NCBI RefSeq assembly: GCF_000304475.1
Contig: NC_018941.1
Coordinates: 1,054,001-1,118,000, forward strand
Source: Kazachstania africana CBS 2517
Lineage: Eukaryota; Ascomycota; Saccharomycetes; Saccharomycetales; Saccharomycetaceae
Direction of reading: 5' to 3'
DNA length: 64,000 bases
The translations under genes were made by a program, and so were the position numbers. Of the stretch, positions 30,732 through 42,260 are shown in pieces. Under the pieces are notes generated by a model that was not told the origin of the DNA, did not search any database, and saw only the letters and a program-made list of their open reading frames with translations. The stretch's first letter is position 1. The number at the start of each line of letters is the position of its first letter.

Positions 30732-32084
30732 TCAATTTACCATCTCGCCATCCTGCTTCATTTTGTCAGAAAGTTCAATTCCATTAATTGTATCATTAGT
30801 AGCTTCGGCCTCATTTTGGTTTTCCTCCTTTCTCAAAGACCATTCTTGTTCATCAATTATAAATTCGCATTCATAGATGGAGGCGAAAATGCCTTGAAAT
30901 TTGTTCCAAAGGTTCCAATCGTTCAGCTCATTTGTTCTCAAATTCAGAAGTGCCCTAAAATTCAATAATAATTCGTTATTAGATCTGAATATACTAATGA
31001 ATTCATTATTTGTTCCGTTCATGTTCAGCGCTATTTCAAATTCATCCAATATGATCTCATAATCATCCTTTCTAGGGGTAGTCTTCTCTTCAGTTTCGCT
31101 AAGGACTGGTACTATCAGATCAAACAACAATGTGTTAATGGAGTTTATTTTGTCAATCAGATCCAGTCGTAATTCAGTATGTTTTTCTTGATTTTTTTTC
31201 TGGCGTAACTTATTTACTAGTGGATTTACTTTGACAGCAGTATCTTGTGGACCCATACCCACTATTTTCCAATCTTCATCATCCTCATAGTTGTACTTTA
31301 CAACTTTCGGAGCAACTTTTTTAGTCTTATGGAAAGTTTTAGACTTCACTGGGGTGCTTTTCGCCCTCCCTCTTCCTCTAACAGGTTTAACTTCAGCTGC
31401 TTCTAGGACTTCAAAATCAGACACCGCTTCCTCTTGCTTGTTTCTTCTAGAAGTTCTCAGGCTCTTTCTTGTTCGGCGACGACTACTAGGTTCCTCGTAA
31501 TCAGAAACGTCTTCAATCTCATCCTCCTCCTCTTCACTTTGAAATTTTTGTTTCTTTTGCCTCTGTCTACTTGAAGACCTTGTTCCTTTTCTCTTAGATC
31601 TCGCATGAACTTTTTCTTCAATGTACTCGTCATCATCATCGTCATTGGGTTTCCCTTTTGAGCCATATTCGATGAACTCATAGACATCTATAGCATCTGG
31701 ATCATTTCGTAATATGTTCAAAGCCATTTCATATGCTGGAATCAATTTTTTATTATGTCTTTTATTCTGATTTTCCACTATCCAATCTTCGCAATCTTTT
31801 GAATCTAAGAGTTTCAAATCATTGTGTTTAACCCAAATGTAAGAGTCGTCATTGAAAAATTTTACACAATACAAATCTTTCTTCCCTTTAAATTTTTTAA
31901 ATTTTAAAAATTTTGTAATTTCAATATACTCATCATCATTTGAATCATATTCAAAATCTTCAGAATGTGATTTTAAAACATTTGTTGGTATTAATTCGAT
32001 TGGTACTATCATAGATGGCCAAGCCGAGTAGCCCTTGACTTTAACCAGTACAATATCGGTAGGCTGATAGATATGGTCAGACAT
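30732..32084 (-). CDS. IOC4: Isw1b chromatin-remodelling complex subunit Ioc4 (PWWP domain)
   Basis: 450-aa nuclear protein. A PWWP domain occupies about residues 1-130 (QPTDIVLVKVKGYSAWPSMI), which in Ioc4 reads H3K36 methylation and guides the Isw1b remodeller over transcribed genes. The middle is basic and acidic low-complexity sequence with an Asp run, and the C-terminal ~150 residues are helical. S. cerevisiae Ioc4 is 475 aa. The start is the ATG at 32084 (MSDHIYQ); six further upstream codons lead only to a TTG. First of three tandem minus-strand genes IOC4, MCM1, ARG80, the same order as YMR044W-043W-042W. Confidence 0.92.
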   Translation of the reverse strand: MSDHIYQPTDIVLVKVKGYSAWPSMIVPIELIPTNVLKSHSEDFEYDSNDDEYIEITKFLKFKKFKGKKDLYCVKFFNDDSYIWVKHNDLKLLDSKDCEDWIVENQNKRHNKKLIPAYEMALNILRNDPDAIDVYEFIEYGSKGKPNDDDDDEYIEEKVHARSKRKGTRSSSRQRQKKQKFQSEEEEDEIEDVSDYEEPSSRRRTRKSLRTSRRNKQEEAVSDFEVLEAAEVKPVRGRGRAKSTPVKSKTFHKTKKVAPKVVKYNYEDDEDWKIVGMGPQDTAVKVNPLVNKLRQKKNQEKHTELRLDLIDKINSINTLLFDLIVPVLSETEEKTTPRKDDYEIILDEFEIALNMNGTNNEFISIFRSNNELLLNFRALLNLRTNELNDWNLWNKFQGIFASIYECEFIIDEQEWSLRKEENQNEAEATNDTINGIELSDKMKQDGEMVN

Positions 32085-32751
<667 letters not shown>

Positions 32752-33363
32752 TCAGTATTGATTCTCTGAAACATCAGGATAGTAGTTTGGATAGAAAGCA
32801 TTGGCTACATAAGGATTGGATGATGTATACGTTTCCTGTCTCTGGGGAATCATTCCAGTTTGAGCCATGTTTTGCTCATTTTGCGCATTATACTGCTGCC
32901 GTTGAGGCTGCGCAGGTTGCTGAATGGTAAGATTAGAAGATACATTAGGGCGAATATTCATTTTAACATCTTCATTTTTGCCGAATAGATTACTACTATC
33001 ACTAAAATTACTTTTATTAAGATTGCTTCCATCCTTCTCATCATCATCGCTTAGTTGATCAGGTGCGCTTAAACATGCCTGGATCAAATTTCTTCCCTCT
33101 GGTTGCGTTACAATTGGCTCAAACTTCGGCGTACTGAATGTATACACTAGACCAGTCTCAGAGACAACCAATAGTAATACCTGGGTTCCTGTCAGTACCG
33201 ACAGTTCAAAAGCCTTTTTCATTATCCCATGTTTCCTTTTACTGAATGTGACGTGACGCCTGGTTTTATTTTCAATATACTTGATATCAATTTTTTTTCT
33301 TTCCTTTATGATATTAACTTTATCCTGTGATGTGTTGCCATTATTCTCCTCTTTATCTGACAT
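32752..33363 (-). CDS. MCM1: MADS-box transcription factor Mcm1
   Basis: 203-aa protein. The MADS plus SAM region (about residues 22-98) is almost identical to S. cerevisiae Mcm1: ENKTRRHVTFSKRKHGIMKK, AFELSVLTGTQVLLLVVSET and LVYTFSTPKFEPIVT. Mcm1 is the essential partner of alpha1, alpha2, Ste12, Fkh2/Ndd1 and Arg80-Arg81. The C-terminal part is shorter than in S. cerevisiae (286 aa) because the long polyglutamine tracts are reduced to a brief Gln-rich stretch (QQPAQPQRQQ), and the acidic run is short (SDDDEKDG). Tandem with ARG80. Confidence 0.97.
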   Translation of the reverse strand: MSDKEENNGNTSQDKVNIIKERKKIDIKYIENKTRRHVTFSKRKHGIMKKAFELSVLTGTQVLLLVVSETGLVYTFSTPKFEPIVTQPEGRNLIQACLSAPDQLSDDDEKDGSNLNKSNFSDSSNLFGKNEDVKMNIRPNVSSNLTIQQPAQPQRQQYNAQNEQNMAQTGMIPQRQETYTSSNPYVANAFYPNYYPDVSENQY

Positions 33364-34001
33364 GTTTCTATAAAAAGAACTTGATTATGATCTTATGACA
33401 ATAAGTATATCAAATATGGGATTAAAAGAGAAAAAGGATCGTAAACACTAGTTTTAATGCTTAATGGATAACTTAAAGTCGAATAGGCAGTTTTAAAGAC
33501 CTTTTTTATTGAATTCGCCGCTTTAGTGAAGAAAAGTAGAAAATAAATGAACCTTGCAATAGAGATAGCTTATCGCCTTACGGTATGATCTGCTTGATTT
33601 AGCTTCAATTTCTATTTTAGGCGGCTAGCTCTTCTTCCTAGATTGGGACAATCTGAATCTATAGACCAATAATACTGCATTAAATATCATCATCCTCAGA
33701 CATGAAATGCTTTCTTTACATCTTGGGAAATAGTGGAGATTTTAACATCACGGGGTAGTCCGATACCAGGCAATCGCGGCCGTCCATGGGATGATGTATA
33801 TGAAGTTATGGGTAATATGCATATCTTCCTATGGTGCGCATTCTAACTGCAGAAACTGGTATGAATAGGGCCCTGAAGATTCATTTGCCTAATATAAACC
33901 CCAGTCTTTGCTATCCTACTTGATTATTACTTACTGTATACCATAAAAGAAATATGTGCAATGCCTCCAAAATAAATTTATAGATAAAAGACTACTGATA
34001 C
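33364..34001. promoter_or_regulatory. ARG80-MCM1 intergenic region
   Basis: 638 bases, presumably the MCM1 promoter and ARG80 terminator. I see no gene, tRNA or repeat. Confidence 0.5.
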
Positions 34002-34517
34002 CTAATTATCTTCTGCATTCAAGCAGGCTCTTATCAGATTCTTACCTTCTTCATTTATAACAACTGGTTCTAACTTGGGTGTGGTAAAAGTGTAGACCAA
34101 ACCAGTGTTAGATACAATCAATAGCAAAATATTTGCACCGGTCATTACCGATAACTCATACGCTTTTTTCATTAATCCATGCCTTCGTTTGGCGAATGTA
34201 ACCTGTCTTCTCGTCTTATTCTCGATATATTTAATAGGATTTTTTCTTCTAGCTCTTTTCAAATCATAATCCTCTTCTTCCTCTTCGACACTATCCTCCG
34301 GAGATGGAATACTCGTTTCGTTATTAGTACCTTCAACGAGACTATCTTTATTTACATTGTTGTTATTACTATTACTAGTGGTGTTCATTGATGGCCCCCG
34401 GGGAGGCCGCCTTGGCTCTTTAGTATTTTCTTCTTCCAAGTCACCAGCAACAAAGTCACTGTGATTTCTCATATCTGAAATGGTTGCGCCTGACCGTATA
34501 TGCATAACTGCCATCAT
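34002..34517 (-). CDS. ARG80: MADS-box regulator of arginine metabolism Arg80
   Basis: 171-aa protein, close to the 177 aa of S. cerevisiae Arg80. The MADS region (about residues 90-165) is a diverged copy of the Mcm1 one: [39 protein letters not shown] and [15 protein letters not shown]. Residues ANILLLI and KRRHG are Arg80-specific. The N-terminal tail is acidic and Asn-rich. Arg80 joins Mcm1, Arg81 and Arg82 to repress arginine synthesis genes and induce catabolic ones. Tandem position behind MCM1 reflects an old local duplication. The ATG at 34517 is the first; others follow at codons 2 and 5. Confidence 0.93.
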   Translation of the reverse strand: MMAVMHIRSGATISDMRNHSDFVAGDLEEENTKEPRRPPRGPSMNTTSNSNNNNVNKDSLVEGTNNETSIPSPEDSVEEEEEDYDLKRARRKNPIKYIENKTRRQVTFAKRRHGLMKKAYELSVMTGANILLLIVSNTGLVYTFTTPKLEPVVINEEGKNLIRACLNAEDN

Positions 34518-37500
34518 CTATAAGTTAAGCTCTTTTGCGTTGGAATATGTGCGTTCTAAATTATAAAATTTTTGATCCAAAGAAATAAGTCCCTGCGAAA
34601 ATAGTTAAAATTCTTGTTTAGTATTGATTATATCGCGCACTGTAAGTTCATCCATAGAAATATCATCCACCTTCAACTCTGACTATTGTTTCAGAGAAGC
34701 CAACTTAATGTATGTACATTATAAAATATGCAAAAAAAAAATTACTGTAATGACGAATTCGATCATAAAGTAAATGGAAATTCGAGCCCTACTATATCCG
34801 ATTAGGTTACCCGCATTTACAAAATTAGATTAAATTAGCGAACTGTTCAATCCGAATGGAATGCACTCGCTATTGAATGAGATTTGTAAGAAGGTGATTA
34901 TAATGACCTCGACTTTTATCAAAGAGATGCTTCATTGTAGCGTATTGTCAATGTAAGCGAGAGTACGCCAAAATTGACAGGACTTAGCAGCTTTTGAGAA
35001 ATAAAGTTTAACTTGATGACATATCATGTTTGGAGCTATTCAAATCGCAAGACCAACAGTTTTCTTAATAAATTGTCCTACTTGCGACAGCACTTTGGGC
35101 AAGGTGTGTAACTATAAATTTGATTGTATTTATTAATATGGGAGGACGCTTGCAAATATATTTTGGGTGGCCATAAGAATTTATTACAATACATCTCATG
35201 TGCCAGTTGTTACTATTCGTTCTAATACCTCTCATATGATTAGCTAACTGTCAACTGTCAACCAACAGATTTTAGTCCAATCTGGAGGATTTTAGTAAAG
35301 AAAAGATACTTCGTTCTTAATGACAAAATTGGGTTATAAGGGATGGAAAAAATAAATGCGAATTCTGTGGATCGAACACAGGACCTCCAGATAACAGTTG
35401 ACCAAAGTTAACAATCTTCAGTCTGGCGCTCTCCCAACTGAGCTAAATCCGCTTCTTTTTGATATTTTACTTCAGATGAAAGATTATAAAACTCAACCAT
35501 ATTAAACTTTTCGCCCCCCCCCCCACAACAAAGCCAGCACAACAGCTGAGTTGATTATTAATTTGGGGATTGCACAGTTGCATCAAAGTGTTGCGTTTAT
35601 TGCCAACTTTTTTTTTCGAATAGCATGCTGTTGCAGCAGTGTTAATTGGCACATGATATTATAGATTTTTGCCCAAATATTGAACGTTAATGATCTAACA
35701 ATCTGATAAGACGATTAATAACGACCTGTTAACAGCAGATCAATAATCACAATTTTCAATAGCATTATTGGTATCTAATTGCTGGTGCATTTACACTATG
35801 CATTATCTGTCGAAGTAAATACGTGGACATGAGTACTCTATTTGGTAATCTAAAGGCCTACCCTTTTGACTCCTAACAACAAGCCTTTCAGTACACGGAC
35901 CTTGAAATCGAACATGCATGAGGAGATTACATCCACCGTACTTTATGAATTATTATATTTCAATTATCTACATTCGTTTATATAAAAACGTTTCAAGGAA
36001 ATATGCAACTAACACGTTTAACAACATCATGATAGTATTCTGGAACTCACTATCATTGCAACCACTTATACACATCAAAATATTTAGATTATTTTATATG
36101 AGCAGCGACAACTTTTTTTGTTTGACATTTATCTTACTTAATGACTATTCACAAGAAATAATGAAATAATTGCTTAACTAACTCCCTTTGAGAAGCATGG
36201 CAAATATGTTAATAGCTTCAGAGATTCTTCCCTCCGCTACTTACCAGGGTAGCATTAATGTTGACAATGGTAATGCCCTCTACTTACAACAAAAACGAAA
36301 ATCTTTGGTTACGTCCTAGTATCTCACGTATTTTTGAATAATGAAGTTCCATCCCCCATATAAAGCGATGGATACCAATTCAAAAATTTCTTCAGTTTTT
36401 ATTTGTAGCCTGAACCTAGTTTTTTGATGTGCTATCTGTATGGCATCATAGAGCAAGTGTGATAAAGAAAGTTCAGGAATAGTAAAATTGAGTCATCCCT
36501 AAAATTTGTACCATTACATTCCGCCCAACTAAAGGGAAGATTCATGGTATACCTACTCACTAAAGTACCTTCGCAATCTGCTGTCCCAACGTAAGAACCG
36601 GCCAATATACTTATGACACAAAGAAACCGGGTAATAAATCACGTGCGCAACATCATACAATACGTTGGGCCATAGGAAAAAAAAAAATTTAACTCTAAAA
36701 TTTCCCGTGCGGAAAAAGAGAAAGAAAGAGGCGAGAGAGAGGAAAGGAAAATTCGAATCGATCTTTTCCTTTATTTTGACAATTTAATCTCTTTACAACT
36801 CATAATTGATGCGTTCAAATTCTTTCAATTTTCTTTAATTGAGCAAGGAAACTATTTCTTTGATTATTGTATGTATAATTGATTTGACATATAGTGGATT
36901 GTATGAAAAATTTCTATTGATAACTGATTAAACGGTTACCAAAAAATTTTGTTTTATGGTTTTTGCCACGTTAGGGAGATTTAACAGTACCTCAGTCATA
37001 TTCCAGCTTTAATGATTTTTGAGCTTTGTACCCCTCCTTCTACTGTAACACACTTCGTGCCTTTTTGATATTCTCTGCAGTGACATAACTGTTGTAATCA
37101 GTCTCGGCCAATTTCATCCAAACCTCGTTCCTTCCTAATGGGGTCTTCTTAGCAAGACTTTATCACAATTGACCGTTGTCGATTGTACGTGGGACAGCAT
37201 AAATGCAGATATTTAGTGTATTTATAATCAAATCTCCTTTTGACCATGATGGAAAAACAGCTGATTTCTGCCGAATGCAAGAAATCACGCTAAGTGCTTA
37301 AACTTCTCTTCCATAGTTTGATATTGAGCGATCTCCGTCAAGTCCCGTGGATAAACACGCTAGGGATGTCTATTGAATATGAAAGCTTCGTTAAAACACC
37401 AAATTTGGCTTAATACCTTTTATCAATACAAAAAGAGCGAAGGGGGTAACATTTCTTATAGTGTTGTTTTTCGCTTCCCAGAAGGAAAAAAAAATTGATC

Positions 37501-37727
37501 GGACAAGCAAGTAAGAAGAATATCAGAGAAAAAAAAAAGGAGGCGTACAAATTTATTTACATTTATCAGTTGCTTTCTTCTAACAACCGTTTATTCAATC
37601 TATCAATTACTTATAGTTTATCCATTCACAGTAGTCATATTAAAGCAAGTAAAGTTCTCTTTTTTTTCCCAAATACTAACAATTAATAATAAGGAACAGT
37701 TGAAAGAATTAAAAAAAACCAAACACA
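34518..37727. other. 3.2 kb gene-poor synteny junction with tRNA-Phe
   Basis: Between ARG80 (a YMR neighbour) and BMH2 (a YDR neighbour), so it spans a rearrangement relative to S. cerevisiae. Contains tRNA-Phe (35357-35452) and an 11-base C run (35514-35524), very rare in such AT-rich DNA. A 336-base stretch starting TGTTGACAATGG (36254) and ending CCCAACG (about 36590) has the ends and length of a Ty LTR, but I could not match it to the Ty remnant. An 83-codon ATG frame at 35918-36169 is AT-biased and featureless. A purine-rich tract (36705-36750) precedes BMH2. Confidence 0.5.
35357..35452 (-). tRNA. tRNA-Phe (GAA) with 23-nt intron
   Basis: Reads on the minus strand as the classic yeast tRNA-Phe: acceptor GCGGATT, D-arm TAGCTCAGTTGGGAGAGC, anticodon GAA at 35419-35417, T-arm GTTCGATCC, discriminator A at 35357. 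A 23-base intron (35415-35393) sits one base 3' of the anticodon, the canonical site. Its TTAACTTTGGTCAA centre can pair with the anticodon region as in the S. cerevisiae precursor, whose intron is slightly shorter. Mature length is 73. Confidence 0.97.
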
Positions 37728-38498
37728 ATGTCCCAAAGCCGTGAAGATTGCGTATACTTGGCTAAATTAGCTGAACAAGCCGAACGTTACGAAGAAATGG
37801 TTGAAAATATGAAGAAAGTCGCTTCTTCAGGTCAAGAATTATCTGTTGAAGAAAGAAACTTACTTTCAGTCGCATACAAGAACGTAATCGGTGCAAGACG
37901 TGCTTCTTGGAGAATTGTTTCATCCATTGAACAAAAAGAAGAGACAAAAGAAAAATCAGAACATCAAGTTGAATTAATCAGAAATTACCGTTCGAAAGTC
38001 GAATCTGAATTAACTAGTATTTCTGATGATATCTTATCTGTCCTTGACTCCCATTTAATTCCTTCCGCAACTACCGGTGAATCTAAAGTCTTCTATTACA
38101 AGATGAAGGGTGACTATCACAGATATCTTGCGGAATTCTCAAATGGTGATGTTAGAGACAAAGCTACTGAAGCTTCTTTAGAAGCTTATAAGACTGCTTC
38201 TGAAATTGCCACTACTGAATTACCACCAACTCATCCAATCAGATTGGGTTTAGCTTTGAACTTTTCTGTCTTCTACTATGAAATTCAAAACTCACCAGAT
38301 AAGGCTTGTCACTTAGCTAAACAAGCTTTCGATGATGCTATTGCTGAATTAGATACTTTATCTGAAGAATCATACAAAGATAGTACTTTAATCATGCAAT
38401 TATTGAGAGATAACTTGACCTTATGGACTTCTGATATGTCTGAAGGCACTCAAGAAGAACAGCAACAACAATCCGGTGATGCTGAACCACCAAAATAA
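37728..38498 (+). CDS. BMH2: 14-3-3 protein Bmh2/Bmh1
   Basis: 256-aa 14-3-3 protein that binds phosphoserine/threonine proteins as a dimer, in nutrient and stress signalling, exocytosis and checkpoint control. The family signatures are intact: [20 protein letters not shown] (43-62) and [21 protein letters not shown]. Phosphate-binding residues of the groove (Lys in SVAYKNV, Arg in ARRASW, and RY in GDYHRYLAE) are visible. The C-terminal tail is Gln-rich but short. TVP15 and ARX1 follow as in YDR099W-100W-101C, so this is the Bmh2 copy. Strong codon bias fits abundant expression. Confidence 0.93.
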   Translation: MSQSREDCVYLAKLAEQAERYEEMVENMKKVASSGQELSVEERNLLSVAYKNVIGARRASWRIVSSIEQKEETKEKSEHQVELIRNYRSKVESELTSISDDILSVLDSHLIPSATTGESKVFYYKMKGDYHRYLAEFSNGDVRDKATEASLEAYKTASEIATTELPPTHPIRLGLALNFSVFYYEIQNSPDKACHLAKQAFDDAIAELDTLSEESYKDSTLIMQLLRDNLTLWTSDMSEGTQEEQQQQSGDAEPPK

Positions 38499-39037
38499 AT
38501 AAGATGAAAGTTTATTTTTTCTAAAAAAGATTAAGAACTAAGAAACCTTTTGGGGGTTCTTCCTTCTTTAATATCAATTCATCTTTATTTCACCTATTTT
38601 TTTCACACTTTTATACCGTGGTTTTACTACCATTATCTTAATTGATTGCTAATTCTTTCCTTTATTGAAACGAAGAGAAAAATGAAAATGTTTGATTTTT
38701 TTTCGAATACAAAAGAGATATATCAATTATTTTTATATACGTTGATCTCTTTTAATTATATTTATATAAATAAGAAAAAAAATGTAAAATTACTATACAA
38801 AAATACCTTATACTTCTCTCACTTTCTTGAATGCTTTTGCTACTAACTCAATTAACGTCTGCATACATGATAATACTGACAATTGATTAAAATCTGTCAA
38901 TTTATATATCCATTTTGCACTTCTCGGAAATCTCGCGCAAGGGGAATTGAAAAGGAAAGATAAACTGTTACAAACTCCTACTAACAGTCCATTAGTAGAT
39001 ATAACCATTTTCTATCGTTAAAACCAATTAAGTTAGA
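38499..39037. other. BMH2-TVP15 intergenic region
   Basis: 539 bases with the BMH2 3' end and TVP15 promoter. AT-rich with T runs; nothing else seen. Confidence 0.5.
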
Positions 39038-39469
39038 ATGTCTAGCATACCACCAGAAGCCTTTAAGTTTGTTCACATCTCAATTGGGTCTCTAGCAATA
39101 CTCGCTTCCCTTTCTCAATTTTTGCTAATTTTCACCAACTTCAATGCATTCCTATTAGGGTTATACTCTTTAGCTTTATCAATCCCCGTCGTGTATTTAG
39201 AGTTCAAGATTCCACCAAATATTTACAACTATGCTTCCTTTTATTTCAGTTTTCTAGGTAGAGGGTGCTTGAATATTTTAATCGCTTTGATCCTATACCA
39301 TCAAGGCTTTTTCAGAATCTTAACTACGATCTTATTAATCTTTAACGGTATCGCTTACATTATTTTCCATTTCCTACCCTTCATTAATGAACCTGAAAAC
39401 TTCAAACTGGCAAACCCATCATTGAGTTTGAACGACAATGAATTCGATGACGATGATGAAGTGGTATAG
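39038..39469 (+). CDS. TVP15: late-Golgi membrane protein Tvp15
   Basis: 143-aa integral membrane protein, the same length as S. cerevisiae Tvp15 (YDR100W), found in Tlg2-containing late Golgi vesicles. Four hydrophobic segments are visible (about 9-30, 33-52, 64-88 and 93-114), followed by a short acidic cytosolic tail (NDNEFDDDDEVV). The N-terminus MSSIPPEAFKFVH and the central LEFKIPPNIYNYASFYFSFLGRG are conserved. The exact function is unknown; loss is tolerated in S. cerevisiae. Confidence 0.92.
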   Translation: MSSIPPEAFKFVHISIGSLAILASLSQFLLIFTNFNAFLLGLYSLALSIPVVYLEFKIPPNIYNYASFYFSFLGRGCLNILIALILYHQGFFRILTTILLIFNGIAYIIFHFLPFINEPENFKLANPSLSLNDNEFDDDDEVV

Positions 39470-39602
39470 TTTGCAGTGTAATTTTATCACATCTCCCCAT
39501 TCTCTTTCAAAAGTGATATTAGTTTACAGTTATGTATATCTATTATATATATATATATATAATAGAATAAAAAGTTGGAACTTTTTCTTATTTTTATTTA
39601 GC

Positions 39603-41345
39603 CTATTGAGCTGATTGTTTCATTGGTTGGGTTTCTCTCATTAATAAACCAAATCTCTTATCCTTAGCCAGTGCCGCTAATTTAAATACACCTTGAACAA
39701 CAGAGTCTTGTTGATTAAGTTCATGTTTAGAGTGAACCCAACTTGGTTGACAAGTCTTTGAACCACCAGTGACTTTTAATAATTCTGGCCTATCACTTAA
39801 ACTGACTTCAGTACCACATAGTACAACGGTATTACATTCATGAATAACAGGAACTTCAACTGTTTCTTTGGATGACTTCATCAACGATTTCAATCTTAAA
39901 GCTGAAACACCAAGTTTTGGTAATGGAACTTCATGACCTGGTAATGTTAATGCAGCAGTAGCATCGTAACTTAAATTACCATTTGGATTTGTTGCCTTTA
40001 TAATATGATCCCATGGAACCCATTTAGCAACCTGTATAGGACTTTCTACACATAGATAATTGTTTGATATTTCACTCATACCAAGTCTAAATGATTTTAA
40101 ATCTTTCTTTATTGATTGTATTTGTTCATCAAAACCTTCTTCTGATTTTACAGGGAAACTTTGAGCTAAATGAGCTAACTTAAATGGATAAACACCTTGT
40201 CTATCTATCTTGGTTAATAATTGTCTGGATGTCTTCAATTTCAATTGATGGGATTGTGCATAATCTCTTATGTACATACCTGATCTAGCTACTAATTCAG
40301 TTTCTTTATGGGATTTACCAGTGTATGAATCGATAGTTTGTAATGTAACTAACCCTTTCTTATTGAATTGATCCAATGGACATACTTTCAAATCAACAAG
40401 ATAGGCTTCACCAGCTTCTACAGTGAAATCATCTGTTGGGACGGCGGATAGTACATTGTTGTTGCTTCCTTTGACGACACTCAAATCTCTTGCATCAGTA
40501 TTAGATAGTAAGTGCGCTTCTTGGTGAGATTCAGTCCAGATGACACCTTTATATTCCTTTTCAGCAACAATGCCTTCATTTTGACCTGCTAAAAATCTTC
40601 TAATTCTACGTACACGAGAACCTGGAACAACAGCACAGTTATATGATCTCACAATAGTATCAACAACTAACCTAATTAATTGCCCGTTGACCTTTGTACC
40701 AAGTGATGGTGGTAACTTTTCTGGAGTTAGAGCACAACTTAATAAAGCATTTACAGATTCCGTGGCAATGTGAGTTGCTGCAATGGCATCAGCTTTACCG
40801 CCTAACAAAGGACCAGCTGGCTTTGGGGCTGCTGAAGTTGAGGCGTCTACAGGGTAGATAACCATGGTGTGAGAAGCTTGAGAAGTGTAACCATCGATGT
40901 GAACACCGAGGGAAATTTTGACAATATCACCTTCTTTGAAAAAACCGGTAACAACTGAACCGAATGGATCAGCTTGCGATGTAGTGCCCTTGTTCCAGTT
41001 CTTGATGTTGACATCATCATCAATTTCTGGAGCCCAACCGCTGGAAATTTGATCGACATCAATAGTAGTTGGAATGGCAATACCTCTTTCATTTACTTTA
41101 TTTTTGTAATATTGATCTAAACGAGTGACCATGAAGGAGTCTGCAAGAAGACATAATTCTGAAATAGTTAATGGACGTTCGATGGTTTTATAATGGTAAG
41201 CATCATTAATCAAGCCGGTAATATATTTCAATGCAGTTTGGACAATTTGACCAGCAGTTCTATATTTATCCAAAACACTTTCTTGTAGAACATTCTTGTC
41301 CTTTAGTAAGATTTGAGAATCTTCGTGAGAAACAGCTAATTCCAT
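39603..41345 (-). CDS. ARX1: 60S pre-ribosome export factor Arx1
   Basis: 580-aa protein of the methionine-aminopeptidase/Ebp1 fold. Arx1 binds the tunnel exit of late 60S precursors and helps them through the nuclear pore; it is removed in the cytoplasm by Rei1. The family is not an active peptidase. The characteristic start is present (MELAVSHEDSQILLKDKNVL) and the MetAP-like region follows (GDIVKISLGVHIDGYTSQASHTM, about 143-165). Length is close to that of S. cerevisiae (593 aa). Convergent with TVP15 and divergent from STE5, as in YDR101C/YDR103W. Confidence 0.95.
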   Translation of the reverse strand: MELAVSHEDSQILLKDKNVLQESVLDKYRTAGQIVQTALKYITGLINDAYHYKTIERPLTISELCLLADSFMVTRLDQYYKNKVNERGIAIPTTIDVDQISSGWAPEIDDDVNIKNWNKGTTSQADPFGSVVTGFFKEGDIVKISLGVHIDGYTSQASHTMVIYPVDASTSAAPKPAGPLLGGKADAIAATHIATESVNALLSCALTPEKLPPSLGTKVNGQLIRLVVDTIVRSYNCAVVPGSRVRRIRRFLAGQNEGIVAEKEYKGVIWTESHQEAHLLSNTDARDLSVVKGSNNNVLSAVPTDDFTVEAGEAYLVDLKVCPLDQFNKKGLVTLQTIDSYTGKSHKETELVARSGMYIRDYAQSHQLKLKTSRQLLTKIDRQGVYPFKLAHLAQSFPVKSEEGFDEQIQSIKKDLKSFRLGMSEISNNYLCVESPIQVAKWVPWDHIIKATNPNGNLSYDATAALTLPGHEVPLPKLGVSALRLKSLMKSSKETVEVPVIHECNTVVLCGTEVSLSDRPELLKVTGGSKTCQPSWVHSKHELNQQDSVVQGVFKLAALAKDKRFGLLMRETQPMKQSAQ

Positions 41346-42260
41346 AGTGTCGTAACTTGTTTGCTAGATGAGCTTTACTCGATGAGATTCCTTATGAAGA
41401 AGCTTATAATGGAGCTCATCGCAAATTTTTTTAGTTCTGTCACCTCTCGAAATGAAAAATTTCAGAAAATCAGCGTCGCTTAATACGGATATGAAACGAC
41501 TGAAAAAATAAAACAGGCACGTTATCCACATGATTCGTAACCAATAGAGACATCACTCGAAGTGGTCGTCACTTCCCCCAAACAGACAGAAGAAAGACTG
41601 GTCCTGATGGCCAACAATTATATGAAGCCAAAAACAAGTACAATACACCAGATTAAAGTAGCCAGGATCTATTTCAGGCATATATACGTACATTATTTAA
41701 CTGAAAGGTTCCATACCGGTTGCTTCTTGCTATTCCCACGTTTTTGTAATCTAATAACAGGGATAATTATAATATGACTAGCTTCCAGCCGTTCTAGCGG
41801 TCGTATTCTACTTTCTTTCTCGAGAAACAGGTAATTAGTAGGATCGAATAACTACCTATAGTTGTGGATGGTGCCTTGTCGTCACGATGCCAAGAGAGGT
41901 TTATTTTCAAATTCTCCCATTAGAAACCTTTTATGCCCCTCCAATCAACATAGTGCAACTGTTTATAATAGTTATACCAACTTGCAAGTTCCCTCGCAGA
42001 ACATATCGCTATACATGCTTGCTCTATTTGTAGATGGTCTCTACAAACCATTTCTGTCAGTTTCCTCATTTGTTACAAATTGTGTAAAAAATTACATCAA
42101 AATGCATAAATGCGAACGACACCGAGAGTAGCAAAAAAATATTTCATAGCGCAAAACGTCACAATTGCTGCCATATTGTTTCAGATTAGAAGACTTTATC
42201 AGTCGATGCAATCTAGGAGAACTATAAAGAAATAACTAAAGAACTACTGGCCTGAACAAC
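41346..42260. promoter_or_regulatory. intergenic region between divergent ARX1 and STE5
   Basis: 915 bases. A pheromone response element match lies at 42177-42183 (listed separately). A 12-base palindrome TTTCTCGAGAAA is at 41816-41827; its CTCGAG core recurs upstream of COX26. No gene seen; small frames here lack domains. Confidence 0.45.
42177..42183 (-). promoter_or_regulatory. possible pheromone response element (TGAAACA) upstream of STE5
   Basis: Exact TGAAACA on the minus strand (TGTTTCA on +), the Ste12 consensus, 78 bases before the STE5 ATG. A single match; about a one in ten chance by accident in this region. Confidence 0.35.

Noticed and set aside
35918..36169. 83-codon ATG frame near tRNA-Phe
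   Set aside because: AT-driven composition (Ile, Tyr, Asn, Phe) and no recognisable features.
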